64,000 nt of DNA, from NCBI RefSeq assembly GCF_000717055.1, contig NZ_JNXI01000010.1, positions 179,154-243,153 of the forward strand, read 5' to 3'. The translations under genes and the position numbers were made by a program. This document shows, one piece after another, positions 36,101 through 45,697 of this stretch. The notes under the pieces are model-generated. The model did not search any database and was not told the DNA's origin. It worked only from the letters and a program-made list of their open reading frames with translations. Position 1 is the first letter of the stretch, and the number at the start of each line of letters is the position of its first letter. The stretch comes from Streptomyces iakyrus (GTDB lineage Bacteria > Actinomycetota > Actinomycetes > Streptomycetales > Streptomycetaceae).

Positions 36101-38035
36101 GTGACCTCCTCCGCACCAACGGCCCACCGCCCCCTCCTTGCGATCGGCTCATTGCTCTCGCTCGTCCTGGCTCTCCTGCTGGGCACCGCCGCCCCCGCGT
36201 CCGCTCACGCGACACTGCTGTTCACCAGCCCGGCCGCGGATGCGACGGTGGCCGACTCGCCGAGGTCGCTGGTCCTGGTCTTCGACCAGCCGGTCAGTCT
36301 GAGCGGAAGCTTCATACGCCTCGAGCCCTCGGCCCGCCTGGGCACCCCCACGCTCAGCCGCGGCAACCAATCGCTCACCGTCCCCGTCCGCACCGCGCCG
36401 ACGGAGGGCGTGCACACCGTCGACTGGCAGGTGACGGCCCGCGACGGCGACGTGATGACCGGCAGCTACCGCTTCGCCGTCGGTCCCCGGACCATCGCTC
36501 TCGCCTCCGGCCAGACAACGGCCGCCAAGGACGCCGCTCCCACGACCGCCTTGCGCTGGCTGCTCTTCGCGGCCCTCGCCGTCGCGCTCGGCGAGGCGGC
36601 AGGCCGACGCCTCAGTAACCACCTCCCCAACGCCCCTGCCCCGCGACCACGCCCCTGGACCCTGCCTGCCACGCTCGTCGGCAGCGTCGCCACGCTCGCG
36701 CTGGCGGCCCTGCAGCTCGGGGACGGCTCCCTTTCCTCCTTCACGGACACACGGCCCGGCGTCCTGTCCCTGGTCGAGGTCGCGGGCTTCGCTCTCGCCG
36801 CCGTGGCCGTGCTGGTGCGCCGTCGGGCCTGGGCGGCCGTCCCGCTCGCCGCCGTCCTGGTCGCCGAGGCGCTGCGCGCCCACCCGCAGGCCGAGCAGTC
36901 CGTCGCAGGCCCGCTGCTGACCTTCGTCCACCTCACGGCGGCCGCCCTGTGGGCCGGGACACTGCTGCACGTCCTCCGCGCGCTCGCCGCCTGGCGCGGC
37001 GAGCGCTCCCCCAACCGGGCTCTGCTCCTCTCCTACGCCCGCCTCGCCACCTGGCTGTTCGCCACCGTCGTCGTCACCGGGCTGATCTCCGCGCTGCTTC
37101 TCGTCCCGCTCGGCGACCTCGCCACCACCACGTACGGGCAGATCCTGCTTGCCAAGATCGCCTTGGTCGCTGTAGCCGCGGGTCTCGCTCTCGCCGCCCG
37201 GCATCGTCTGCGCCGCGCCGGGACGGGATCATCCCAGCGCCCGGCCCGCATCGAGACCGGCGTGCTCGCCGTCGTCCTCGCGTTCTCCGCCACCCTCACC
37301 GTGCTGTCCGTCCCCGCCGACGCGAACCGCTCTCTCCCCTTCGCACCGCCGCTCGACGGGCCAGTCGTCCCGGCGGGCGCCCGGGCCGGGGAGATCGGCA
37401 TCAGCGCCCGCGCCGCGGCCGGCCGGCTCGTCATCGACCTGACCGCGCCGCAGATCGGGGGCGCCGAGAAGCAGTCCTACGACCTCAAGGCCACCCTCGC
37501 CGATCCGCGCGGTTCCCGCCGGGCCCTGAAGCTCCGCGACTGCGGCGCCGGCTGCTTCTACAGCCCCGTCACCTGGCGCGACGGCACCAGCCGCCTCACC
37601 CTCACCGCCTCCGCGGGCGACGAATGGGCCGGTGGCCGCGCGGGCCTCGCCGTCACCTGGCCGCCCCGCCCGGACACGGGCCTACTGCGCGAGACGGTCA
37701 CGGCGATGCGGAAGACCCCGCGCTTCACCCTGCACGAGCTGGTCACCAGCAACACCGCGCGTGGACTCGGCGACCTCAAGCAGTTGCCCGTCACGGGCAA
37801 GGAGTTCCTGGCCTCGGAGCCGTACGGCGGCGGCACCGCCCCTGTGATCACGCGCCTGCCCGACGAGGACGGCCACCGCCGCCTGGCCCTGGCCTATCCC
37901 GCCGAGCACACCCAGCTCGCCCTCACCCTCGACGAGGACGGCCGTATCCTCCACGAGACGCTGACCGCCCCGAACCACCTCGTCACCCGAACCTTCGTCT
38001 ACCCGGAGGCGGACGAGGACGGCCATGGCCACTGA
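36101..38035 (+). CDS. CopC-CopD fusion (YcnJ-like) copper protein, first copy
   Basis: The 644-residue protein has a signal peptide ending PASAHATLLF, so the mature N-terminus is the Cu-binding His of CopC. The CopC domain shows TVADSPRSLVLVFDQPV and WQVTARDGDVMTGSYRF, where the usual DGH of the second ligand reads DGD-V. Eight or more CopD helices follow, then an extracytoplasmic C-terminal domain ending EADEDGHGH. The GTG at 36101 is chosen because it gives a proper signal peptide. It is thought to import or handle copper. Upstream, a short frame ending PPCCQ before 36072 may be a leader or relic. Confidence 0.87.
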   Translation: MTSSAPTAHRPLLAIGSLLSLVLALLLGTAAPASAHATLLFTSPAADATVADSPRSLVLVFDQPVSLSGSFIRLEPSARLGTPTLSRGNQSLTVPVRTAPTEGVHTVDWQVTARDGDVMTGSYRFAVGPRTIALASGQTTAAKDAAPTTALRWLLFAALAVALGEAAGRRLSNHLPNAPAPRPRPWTLPATLVGSVATLALAALQLGDGSLSSFTDTRPGVLSLVEVAGFALAAVAVLVRRRAWAAVPLAAVLVAEALRAHPQAEQSVAGPLLTFVHLTAAALWAGTLLHVLRALAAWRGERSPNRALLLSYARLATWLFATVVVTGLISALLLVPLGDLATTTYGQILLAKIALVAVAAGLALAARHRLRRAGTGSSQRPARIETGVLAVVLAFSATLTVLSVPADANRSLPFAPPLDGPVVPAGARAGEIGISARAAAGRLVIDLTAPQIGGAEKQSYDLKATLADPRGSRRALKLRDCGAGCFYSPVTWRDGTSRLTLTASAGDEWAGGRAGLAVTWPPRPDTGLLRETVTAMRKTPRFTLHELVTSNTARGLGDLKQLPVTGKEFLASEPYGGGTAPVITRLPDEDGHRRLALAYPAEHTQLALTLDEDGRILHETLTAPNHLVTRTFVYPEADEDGHGH

Positions 38036-38090
38036 GCGTCCGGGCGAAACCGGCAGCCCGCCAGCAGCAACCCGCCTAATATCAACTGTG

Positions 38091-38522
38091 ATGGGGAGCC
38101 GGAGACAGCACACGCCCCGCGAAGCGCACTGGACCACGCGCATCGCGGCGCTCGGTCCTGCCCTGGCCGTGCTGCTCGCCGGTTTGGTGATCTGCCTGGG
38201 GTTCGTGGCCCACAGCGAGAGAGGCCCGGCCACGACCTCCATGACCAGCATGTCCGCCACCACGGCCCCAGCGGGCACCCCGGCCGGACACCACGCGACG
38301 ACAGCCGCGCACCCGTCCGACTGCCCCTACGACGACGTGTGCTGCAGGTCGGCCACCGATGACGTAGGTGCCGTGCCCGCCTCGACCGCCCAGCTCCTGC
38401 CGGCGGTCCTGCCCCGCGTGCCGGACCTCCCCAGGCAGCCGGACACTCCTTCGCGCCCCACCGACCCCGCGTCGGCCTGCCGAGCTCCCGATCTCCACGT
38501 CCTCCAGGTGCAACGGACCTAG
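38091..38522 (+). CDS. Small Cys/His-containing membrane protein
   Basis: The 143-residue protein has one helix (about residues 24-42), an outer part with GHHATTAAHP and DCPYDDVCC, and the C-terminal DLHVLQVQRT. The DDV-CC and terminal Q-V-x-R-T motifs recur in the protein at 18763, so it belongs to the same metal-site family but lacks a clear second helix. It lies 55 bases after CopC-CopD and 108 before the DUF3105 gene, in one likely operon. Confidence 0.72.
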   Translation: MGSRRQHTPREAHWTTRIAALGPALAVLLAGLVICLGFVAHSERGPATTSMTSMSATTAPAGTPAGHHATTAAHPSDCPYDDVCCRSATDDVGAVPASTAQLLPAVLPRVPDLPRQPDTPSRPTDPASACRAPDLHVLQVQRT

Positions 38523-38630
38523 ACGGACGTCACGGCTCCGTGCGCCCGCATGCACGGTCGGCCGATGTTTGCCATCCACACCCCACACCTGCACCCACCG
38601 CCGCACGGCGGGGACGAGGAACCCACAGCC

Positions 38631-39287
38631 ATGAGCAAGACCAGCAAGAAGCAGGCCTCCGCCGCGCGGCGGGCCAAGATAGAGGAGATGCGCCGTGCCG
38701 AGAGGGCACGCGAGCGCCGCAACCGCATCATCACCATCACGCTCAGCACGCTCATCGTCGGCGGGCTGATCGGCTGGGGTGGGTACGCCATCAACAGCGC
38801 CAACGAGAAGGAGGAGCAGCAGGCGGCCGAGGCGAAGAAGCCCGTGAGCGGTGAGAAGACCTGGGACGCGAAGAAGCTGGGCCAGAAGCACGTCACGGGC
38901 ACCGTGAAGTACCCGATGAACCCGCCCGTCGGCGGCAACCACAACCGGGCGTGGATGACCTGCGAAGGCAACGTCTACACCCAGGCCATAGCGAACGAGA
39001 ACGCCGTCCACTCCCTCGAACACGGGGCGGTCTGGGTGACGTACAACGACAAGGCCGCCGACGCCGACGTCAAAATGCTGAGCGACAAGGTCTCCCAGAC
39101 CCCGTACACCCTGATGAGCCCGGCCACCGACCAGACCGGGACGATCATGCTGTCTGCCTGGGGTCACCAGCTCACCGTGGACAAGGCGTCGGACCCGCGG
39201 GTCGAGCAGTTCCTGACCAAGTACGTCCAGGGCACCCAGACGCCTGAGAAGGGTGCCACCTGCGCAGGGGGCCTGACCGGAGCATGA
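38631..39287 (+). CDS. DUF3105 membrane-anchored protein
   Basis: The 218-residue protein has a basic cytosolic N-terminus, one helix (ITITLSTLIVGGLIGWGGYA) and a DUF3105 domain: YPMNPPVGGNHNRAWMTCEG, ENAVHSLEHGAVWVTY and MLSAWGHQL. Conserved His and Cys residues suggest a metal site. DUF3105 genes are commonly paired with DUF305 genes in actinobacterial copper loci, as here, where its stop overlaps the next start (ATGA). Confidence 0.9.
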   Translation: MSKTSKKQASAARRAKIEEMRRAERARERRNRIITITLSTLIVGGLIGWGGYAINSANEKEEQQAAEAKKPVSGEKTWDAKKLGQKHVTGTVKYPMNPPVGGNHNRAWMTCEGNVYTQAIANENAVHSLEHGAVWVTYNDKAADADVKMLSDKVSQTPYTLMSPATDQTGTIMLSAWGHQLTVDKASDPRVEQFLTKYVQGTQTPEKGATCAGGLTGA

Positions 39288-39976
39288 GGGATACGACTAT
39301 GACGGCACCAGACGTGACGCATTCCGATTCCGACGACGCACCCACCCGCAAGCCGTCCTTCGGCCCGTGGGCCGTCGCAGCGGCGGCGGTCTTGGTCGCC
39401 CTCGGGCTGATCCTCTGGTCCGTGGCCGGTCCCGGCGACGAGGACACGTCCGAGGTGCCCACCGCCGCCTCTGCCGACGCGGGCTTCGCCCGGGACATGG
39501 CCGTCCATCACCAGCAGGCCGTCGAGATGTCGTACATCGTCCGCGACCGCACCGACGACGAGGACGTACGCCGTCTCGCGTACGACGTCGCGCAGACCCA
39601 GGCCAACCAGCGCGGCATGCTGCTCGGCTGGCTCGACCTGTGGGGCCTGCCGAAGACATCCTCGGACTACATGGCGTGGATGAAGGGTGACGGTCATATG
39701 GGGCACGAGCCGAAGGACGGCTCCCTCATGCCCGGCATGGCCACCAACATCGACCTCGACCAGCTCGGCAAGGCCCAGGGCAAGGACGCCGAGATCCTCT
39801 ACCTCCGGCTCATGACCGACCACCACATGGGCGGCGTCACGATGGCCCGCGCCTGCGCCGAGCAGTGCGAGGTCCCGCAGGAGCGCCAACTGGCCCAGGG
39901 CATGGTCGACGCCCAGCAGTCGGAGATGGACCTCATGGCCGACATGCTCAAGGAGCGCGGCTCGGCACCCCGCTGA
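39284..39976 (+). CDS. DUF305 membrane-anchored protein (copper-associated), canonical
   Basis: The 230-residue protein has one helix (about 29-48) and two DUF305 repeats with intact ligands: FARDMAVHHQQAVEMSYIV and YLRLMTDHHMGGVTMARA. A Met/His linker (GDGHMGHEP) and a Cys pair CAEQC lie between and after. The HH...M pattern supports Cu(I)/Cu(II) binding outside the membrane. Translation is coupled to DUF3105. Confidence 0.92.
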   Translation: MRDTTMTAPDVTHSDSDDAPTRKPSFGPWAVAAAAVLVALGLILWSVAGPGDEDTSEVPTAASADAGFARDMAVHHQQAVEMSYIVRDRTDDEDVRRLAYDVAQTQANQRGMLLGWLDLWGLPKTSSDYMAWMKGDGHMGHEPKDGSLMPGMATNIDLDQLGKAQGKDAEILYLRLMTDHHMGGVTMARACAEQCEVPQERQLAQGMVDAQQSEMDLMADMLKERGSAPR

Positions 39977-40080
39977 CGCGATCTCCGTCACGGCCCGTCG
40001 CGGGGCGGCACTCATCCGGCCACCGGGCTGTCGGGAGTCTGTCCGTCGAGCCCGTGGCGGCTCGCCGGACAGTGGTCGTG

Positions 40081-40110
40081 CGGCAGGGCCCGGTGTACCG
40101 GGCCCTGCCG
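40081..40110 (+). terminator. Terminator of the copC-copD/DUF305 operon
   Basis: CGGCAGGGCCCGGT and ACCGGGCCCTGCCG form a perfect 14-bp stem with a 2-base loop, about 105 bases after the DUF305 stop. Confidence 0.8.
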
Positions 40111-40149
40111 GTCCTCGCGGTGCGAGGCGGCACCAGCCGTTTCGTCCGG

Positions 40150-40425
40150 TCAGGCGACCTGCAGCATGTGTTCCTGGATGTCGTCGACCTGGAGGGTGCT
40201 GTGGGTGACGCCATGGTCATGACATAGGAGTTCTCTGAGGTCAGGCGAACGGTGTGGCAGTTGCCGTCGGCTGGACCAGGCCAGGGGCCGAGAGCGGCGG
40301 CCGGGCCGGAGGTGGCCCGTCGGCGGTGCAGGTCGTGGACCTCGACGACGGACGGCTGGGAGACCAGCTTGTCGCCCAGGGCATTGGGGTCCAGGTCTTC
40401 GGAGGGCGGCTTCTAGGATGATCCG
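40150..40425 (-). pseudogene. 3' fragment of a CDF metal exporter
   Basis: Fragments in two frames match the C-terminal domain of the intact CDF protein at 46547: GRIILEAA, PNALGDKL-like PMPWATSW at DNA level, then LRELLCHDHGVTHSTLQVDD and the final MLQVA. The membrane part is gone and there is at least one frameshift. It lies immediately before the truncated NiCoT gene, in a recombined zone. Confidence 0.72.
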
Positions 40426-40626
40426 GCCGGACCCACGCGGCAGCACCTACCTGCAAGTCCTCCAGGCAGGCGTTCGGCACCGGGCTGCGGCCAGTGCCGC
40501 TCCTATGGTCGCGGGACTGCGCATGGCGGCCCTCGGCTTCGCCGCCTACCCGGCCGTCACGCCCGGTTCGGCGTATGCCTTTCAGCGTCGCCGCCGTAAT
40601 CGGCCCAGGCGCCGGACTCGCCTCAG

Positions 40627-41490
40627 CTACTCCGCGAGGGACTCGGCGCCGGTGGGCGCCGTGGCGGTGGACCACTTCTCCTCGATGCGGCCGAATCGCC
40701 AGACTGCCAGGGCGGCAGCCCAGGTCAGCACGAAGAGTCCGACGATGGCGCAGCCGACGTAGTCGAGGTTCAGGGAGGCGATCCATGCCAGGGGCCCGGA
40801 GTCGATGCCGAGCCTTTCCACGACCAGTCCGATGAGCACCAGGAGCCCGATGACGAGGGCGACGGTGACGGACAGCACGGTCACGGTGAGGTTGTAGAAG
40901 ACCTTGCGGACGGGTTTGAGGAATGCCCAGGCGTAAGCCCGTGACATGAAGACGCCGTCTGCGGTGTCGAACAGGCTCATCCCGGCGGCGAAGAGGGCAG
41001 GCAGAACCAGGATCGCGTACCACGGCAGGACGTAGGCTGCCGAACCGGCGGCGAGCACGAGCAGGGCGACCTGCGTGGCGGTGTCGAAGCCGAGGCCCAT
41101 GAGCAGGCCGACCGGGTAGAGGTGCCAGGCCTTGCTGACTCGCTTGGTCGCTCGGGCGAGAAGGCGGGCCAGGAAGCCGCGGTTGTCCAGGTGCCGTTCG
41201 AGTTCGGCCTCGTCGAACTCGCCGGCGCGCATCCGGCGGAAGGCCCGGGCGATGCCGAAGGCGGCGGCCAGGTTCATCACGCCGATCAGAAGCAGGAAGA
41301 AGCCGGCGACGATGGTGCCGATCAGGCCCAGCAGTTGCGCCGTCTGAGAGTCCTCGTCCTGGACGACCCCGGCCACGGAGCGGACTCCGAGGGCCAGCAG
41401 CAGACTCGCCACGAAGACGACCGAGGAGTGTCCGAGGGAGAACCAGAAGCCGGCGCTGACAGACGGCTTGCTCTCTCCGACGAGCTTGCA
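40627..41490 (-). pseudogene. 5'-truncated NiCoT (HoxN/NixA) nickel/cobalt transporter
   Basis: Recognisable sequence begins KLVGESKPSVSAGFWFSLGH, the segment after helix 2, and runs intact to the end (SLFDTADGVFMSRAYAWAF, WIASLNLDYVG). The N-terminal signature H-x4-DH in helix 2 that binds the metal is missing. At 41490 it abuts, head to head, a cysteine desulfurase fragment on the other strand. The remaining frame could still be read from upstream starts but should be inactive. Confidence 0.85.
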
Positions 41491-41492
41491 GG

Positions 41493-41869
41493 CGCTGCGG
41501 GCCCACCTGCTCAAGGAGTTGGAGGCGGCAGGCGACATCGCCGTCAACGGTGCGGGTGCGCCCTGCCTGCCCAAGACGCTGAACGTGTCCTTCGCCGGGG
41601 TGCGGGGCGACACGCTCGTCGACATGCTCGCCGTTCAGGGCGTCTGTGTCTCGGCGGGCTCCGCCTGCCACGCCGGCAGCGACGAGCCTTCCCACGTTCT
41701 GACCGCGATGGGTATCCCCGCGGAACGCACCCGGTCCTCCGTCCGGTTCAGTCCCGGCCGCACCACCAGCCTTGACGACGTCATAGTGGCGGCCGCGAGG
41801 ACCGTCGATGTCGTCGGCAAGCTGCGGGCGCTCGGCCCGGTCGACACACCACAACCGACCCACGCCTAG
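41493..41869 (+). pseudogene. C-terminal fragment of a NifS/IscS-type cysteine desulfurase
   Basis: The frame reads LRAHLLKELEAAGDIAVNGA, then NVSFAGVRGDTLVDMLAVQG, the catalytic Cys loop VSAGSACHAGSDEPSHVL, and SSVRFSPGRTTS. This is the last third of a class V desulfurase of IscS type; the PLP lysine and N-terminal two thirds are absent. It is cut at the NiCoT junction. It may once have headed the biosynthetic group that follows. Confidence 0.85.
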
Positions 41870-41934
41870 GGACCGGTGCAGGTACGACCGAACGGGCCGA
41901 CAGCACTACCAACACCAATGCACAACGGGGGCAG

Positions 41935-42980
41935 ATGGACGTGTCTGATGTAACCGACCAGTGGGAGATGGCCCTGCCACACACAGATCGGGAGGCCGCG
42001 TTCGTGTCCGTACCGGACCCGGCTGCAGCGGCATCGGTGGCGCTCGATGCGCCGGTACGGAACCTGCTAGATGCTGGAGCTGCAGATCACCGGCGGCGCC
42101 ACCGAGATCTACCTCGCCCACCGCTCCCCTGCCGACGCGGCCAGCAGTTTCGACGCGCTGCCGGGCAAGCGGGACGGCGATCCCACCCAGGTGTCCAACC
42201 GACGTCTGCTGAAGGAGATCATCGCGCAGGCCCATGCGGCCGACATGAAGGTCCACCTGTGCGCCGACGCCCCCGCGGTCACCGCGGGCGAGAAGGACGC
42301 CTTCCTGGCTCACGTCGCCCAGGGCATCGAGGCGGGCGCGGACAGCGTGGTCGTCGGCGCCCTGCCCGCCGCCCGGTGGATCGCCGATACGCATCCGGAC
42401 GTTCCGCTCGTCGCCGGCGCTCCCCTCGGGGTCACCACCGTCGCCTACGCGAAGCGTCTGCAGGAGGGGTACGGCGTGCGGAGGATCGTCGTCCCGCATG
42501 CCACGGCGCTCGACGAGATCGCCGCGTTCTGTGCCGTGGACGGCCTTGAGGTGGAGGTCCCCGTCCAGACCGGGTCCGGCGCCGACTGCCATCACTGTCG
42601 GTTGCCAGCAAGGGTCCGGGCTCGGCTGCCGGGCCGGCTATCAGGGCACACCGGCGGCTAGTGACGGGGCTGTGGATCTGGGCGGATTCCTCGATGGAGC
42701 GTCGGACTGGGCCCTGTGCGACGTGCCGTCCCTGGTGGCGCTCGGCGTGGCCGCGCTGCAGATCCCTGGGCGGGAGAGCCCGATCATCCGGCAGAACGCC
42801 AAGATCACCCAGATGTACCGGCGGGCGCTCGACGGCGTCGCGAAGGGCTGGAGCACCAAGCAGACCATCGCCGACATCGACCGCATCGAACTGACATGGC
42901 AGATGGGCTGGGTGCCGCGGATGTGCGAACAGCAACGCTGCCGCTTCCGCGACACCGCCCGACGCCGCGCCCACGTCTAG
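41935..42980 (+). pseudogene. UbiU-like U32 protein, two frameshifts
   Basis: The order of fragments is PDPAAAASVALDAPVRNLL, a shift near 42070, then LELQITGGATEIYLAHRSPA to VEVPVQTGSGADCHHC, a second shift near 42600, then ALCDVPSLVALGVAALQIPG and ITQMYRRALDGV, ending at TAG. The last part is the peptidase U32 signature. It is the partner of the UbiV-like gene 16 bases downstream. Unless the shifts are sequencing errors the gene is dead. Confidence 0.78.
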
Positions 42981-42995
42981 GCCGCTAGGAGAAAC

Positions 42996-43826
42996 GTGAC
43001 TGTCGAAGTCCGCCTCACCACCTGCGACCGGCTGGAGGAGGTCCTTCGCCTGCCCGTCGACGCGGTGAGCATCGGGCAGGAGGGCTGCGCGGCCAAGCTG
43101 CCCGACACCGAGGCCCTGCGGCGTGCCGTGGAGCACATCACCGAGGCCGGGCTGCGGGCGGGTGTCGTCCTGCCCGCAGCCTGGCAGCGCACCGCAGCCC
43201 AACTCACCGATCTCGCCATGAGCTTGGCGCGGAGGGGCCCGCTCACGGTGACCGTCAACGATCTCGGCACCGCCGCTGCCCTCGCCGGTACCGCGGGCTG
43301 CGAGCTGGTCGCCGGACTCGCCCTCATGCCGGGACGGCCGCACGATGCGGGGGAGACGGCACGCCGCCCGCTGCAGCCTCCGGTGTTCGAGGAGGCGTAC
43401 CTGCAGGAGCTCGAAACCTCCGGAATTCACATGCTGGAGGCGGAGGCGGCAGCCGCCGTGCCTGAGCGGGAGGGCTGGCGGGTGCGGCGCCTGGTGGACG
43501 TCACCCCGCTCGCCTGGGCGCGCTCCTGCCCCACCGCCCGCCACCATCAACTCGCGCTGCCCGACTGCGCGAGCGCCTGCGACCAGCCGATCGACTTGGT
43601 GGCCACCCACCGCTGGCAGCTCGGCCACGGACACCGCGAACCCATCCCCGTCGCCGACCGCCCGGCACAAGTGCCCCTGGTCGTCTACGGCAACGCCGTC
43701 TACGCCACCGCACCCACCGTGGAAGCCGGTGACGACGTCATCATCGACGCCCGCTTCTACAGCCCGGATGCGCTGGCCGAGCGCCTCGCCGTCCTGCGCC
43801 CCTCCGTATCCGCGGCATCCCTTTAG
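42996..43826 (+). CDS. UbiV-like U32-family 4Fe-4S protein
   Basis: The 276-residue protein has Cys31 (QEGCAAKLPD) and Cys178, Cys191 and Cys195 (SCPTARH...LPDCASACDQ). The C-x12-C-x3-C spacing plus an early Cys is the cluster-binding set of UbiV, which with UbiU carries out O2-independent hydroxylations. VIDARFYSPDAL at the end also fits. AGGAGA precedes the GTG. Its partner upstream is frameshifted. The neighbours (acyl-CoA dehydrogenase, flavin reductase, phosphopantetheinyl transferase) suggest secondary metabolism rather than quinone synthesis. That role is inferred. Confidence 0.78.
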   Translation: MTVEVRLTTCDRLEEVLRLPVDAVSIGQEGCAAKLPDTEALRRAVEHITEAGLRAGVVLPAAWQRTAAQLTDLAMSLARRGPLTVTVNDLGTAAALAGTAGCELVAGLALMPGRPHDAGETARRPLQPPVFEEAYLQELETSGIHMLEAEAAAAVPEREGWRVRRLVDVTPLAWARSCPTARHHQLALPDCASACDQPIDLVATHRWQLGHGHREPIPVADRPAQVPLVVYGNAVYATAPTVEAGDDVIIDARFYSPDALAERLAVLRPSVSAASL

Positions 43827-43835
43827 GAGCCACCC

Positions 43836-45095
43836 ATGGTTGACCTCTCATTGAGCAGTGACCAGCAGGACATCGTCGACCAGGCGCGAGCGGTCGCCCG
43901 CCGCTGCCTGGCACCACGCGCCGGCGGGCACGACCGCACCGGCGCCTTCCCTGCCCAGAACATCGCCGACCTCCACGACGCCGAGCTCCTCGGGCTCCTG
44001 GTGCCCACCCAGTACGGCGGCACCGGTGCCGATCTCATCTCCTGGGGCCTGGCGGTCGCCGAGCTCGCCGAAGCATGCGGATCCACCGCGCTGATCTTCG
44101 CCATGCACTCCGGTGCCGCCCGGCTGCTCGCCGCCGACGCTGCCACCAACCCCGTCGCCGAACGTGTCCTGAAAGAGGTCACCTCCGAAGGCAAGCTGCT
44201 CAGCTGGGGCTTCTCGGAACCCGGCACCGGCGGCAACATCCTCAACCCGTAGCTTCGGGCCGCCCCGGACGGCGAGACCGTGCATCTTGCCGGGACCAAG
44301 GCGTTCTGCACCGGCGCCGGGCACGCCGACTAGTACCTCATCAACGCCCACAGCGGCGAGACCGAGTTCCGCCGCAGCCAGACCATGGCCGTCATTCCGG
44401 CCGGACAACCCGGCCTGGACGTCAAGCAGTCCTGGGACGCGATGGGGATGCGCGCCAACTGCGCCAACACCCTCCTGCTGGACTGCCGCATCCCCATCCA
44501 AAATTGTGTCGGCGGTCCCGGAGGCGGGATGACCCGTCTCACCCACTCCCTGCCCGCCCTCATCCTGGGCCTGGCCGCCGCCTCCCTCGGCATTGCCCGT
44601 GCCGCCCAGAGCTTCGCCAACGATCACGTCATGCGCCGCAAGCTCGCCCCCACCGGCCAGCCGCTGGCCGCGTTCCAGGGCGTACGGCTGCACGTCGCCG
44701 ACATGGCCACCACCGTCCACACCGCCCGCCTGTCCCTGCTGCACGGCGCCTTCACGGCCGAGACCGACCAGCTCGAAGCCCTCCCCGCGCTGAACATGAC
44801 CAAGTACATCTGCAACAAGGCCGCCATCGCCGTCGCCGATACCGCCATGCAGGTCACCGGCGGCCACGGCTTCCTGCGCGCCAACCCGCTCGAGCGGCAC
44901 TACCGCGATGCCCGCGCCGGCGCCGTCATGGGCGCCAACCTCGACGCCCTGCGCGACATGATCGGCAAAGCAGCCCTCGGCCTCGACCCGCGCAGCGACA
45001 CCATCACCGCACCCACAGGAGAGAACCGGCCGACCAGCGGCAAGCGCCAACGCAGCCGCCTGCGCGAGGACTACCTGACCGGGAGGCTGACGTAG
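43836..45095 (+). pseudogene. Acyl-CoA dehydrogenase with two in-frame amber stops
   Basis: The 419-codon frame starts MVDLSLSSDQQDIVDQARAV with AGGAG before it, contains FSEPGTGGN, LAGTKAFCTGAG, QVTGGHGFLRANPLERHYRDA, and ends at TAG 45093. Codons 139 (44250) and 166 (44331) are TAG, each one C-to-T change from CAG. The frame is otherwise continuous, so these are recent point mutations or sequencing errors. Because the gene itself ends in TAG, recoding is unlikely. The family removes electrons from acyl thioesters with FAD. Confidence 0.85.
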
Positions 45096-45614
45096 ATGCC
45101 GCACAGCACCGTGCCCCGCACACCCCCAGCCGCCACCGACGCCGCCACCACTGAGCGACAGCAGCAGTTCCGCCGCGTCATGGGCGAACTGGCCGCCGGG
45201 GTCACGGTGCTGACCACCACGTCCCCGAGTGGCCCCGTCGGCATGACAACCAGCGCCGTCACCTCGCTGTCACTGGACCCGCTGCTCGTCCTGGCATGCC
45301 TGGCCAACCGCTCCGGCACCCTCGCCCTCATCCGGGAACACGGCACGTTCGCGGTGAACATCCTCTCCGACAGCATGGACCACACTTCTCAGGTCTTCGC
45401 CGAAAAGCCCCTGTTGGAGCGGTTCGCCGGCGTACCGCACCACTACGAGGACACCGTACCGATCCTCGACGAAGCCGTCGCCGCAGTGACCTGCCGCGTC
45501 CACGCGACCCATCCCGGTGGCGATCACGCCATCCTCATCGCCGTCACGACCACAACCCACCAGCAAGGCGAGCCACTGCTGCGCCACCGAGGCTCCTACC
45601 GCCGCCTCGCCTGA
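45096..45614 (+). CDS. Flavin reductase domain protein
   Basis: The 172-residue protein has the flavin-reductase-like split-barrel core: FRRVMGELAAGVTVLTTTSP, GPVGMTTSAVTSLSLDPLLVL and FAVNILSD. It should supply reduced FMN/FAD to a partner oxygenase or dehydrogenase, here probably the acyl-CoA dehydrogenase whose stop touches its start. No other partner is in the window. Sequence is intact. Confidence 0.9.
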   Translation: MPHSTVPRTPPAATDAATTERQQQFRRVMGELAAGVTVLTTTSPSGPVGMTTSAVTSLSLDPLLVLACLANRSGTLALIREHGTFAVNILSDSMDHTSQVFAEKPLLERFAGVPHHYEDTVPILDEAVAAVTCRVHATHPGGDHAILIAVTTTTHQQGEPLLRHRGSYRRLA

Positions 45615-45697
45615 CGAGGCACCACCGCGGACACCGCCCACTCTCACCGACCGTCGAACACCGCCACAGGCCCCATAGGGCGAGAGGAAACCAGCGG

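Noticed and set aside
44250..44333. Amber recoding (pyrrolysine or readthrough) in the dehydrogenase
   Set aside because: The same gene and the U32 gene upstream end with TAG, and no pylT/pylS genes are seen, so TAG is a normal stop here.
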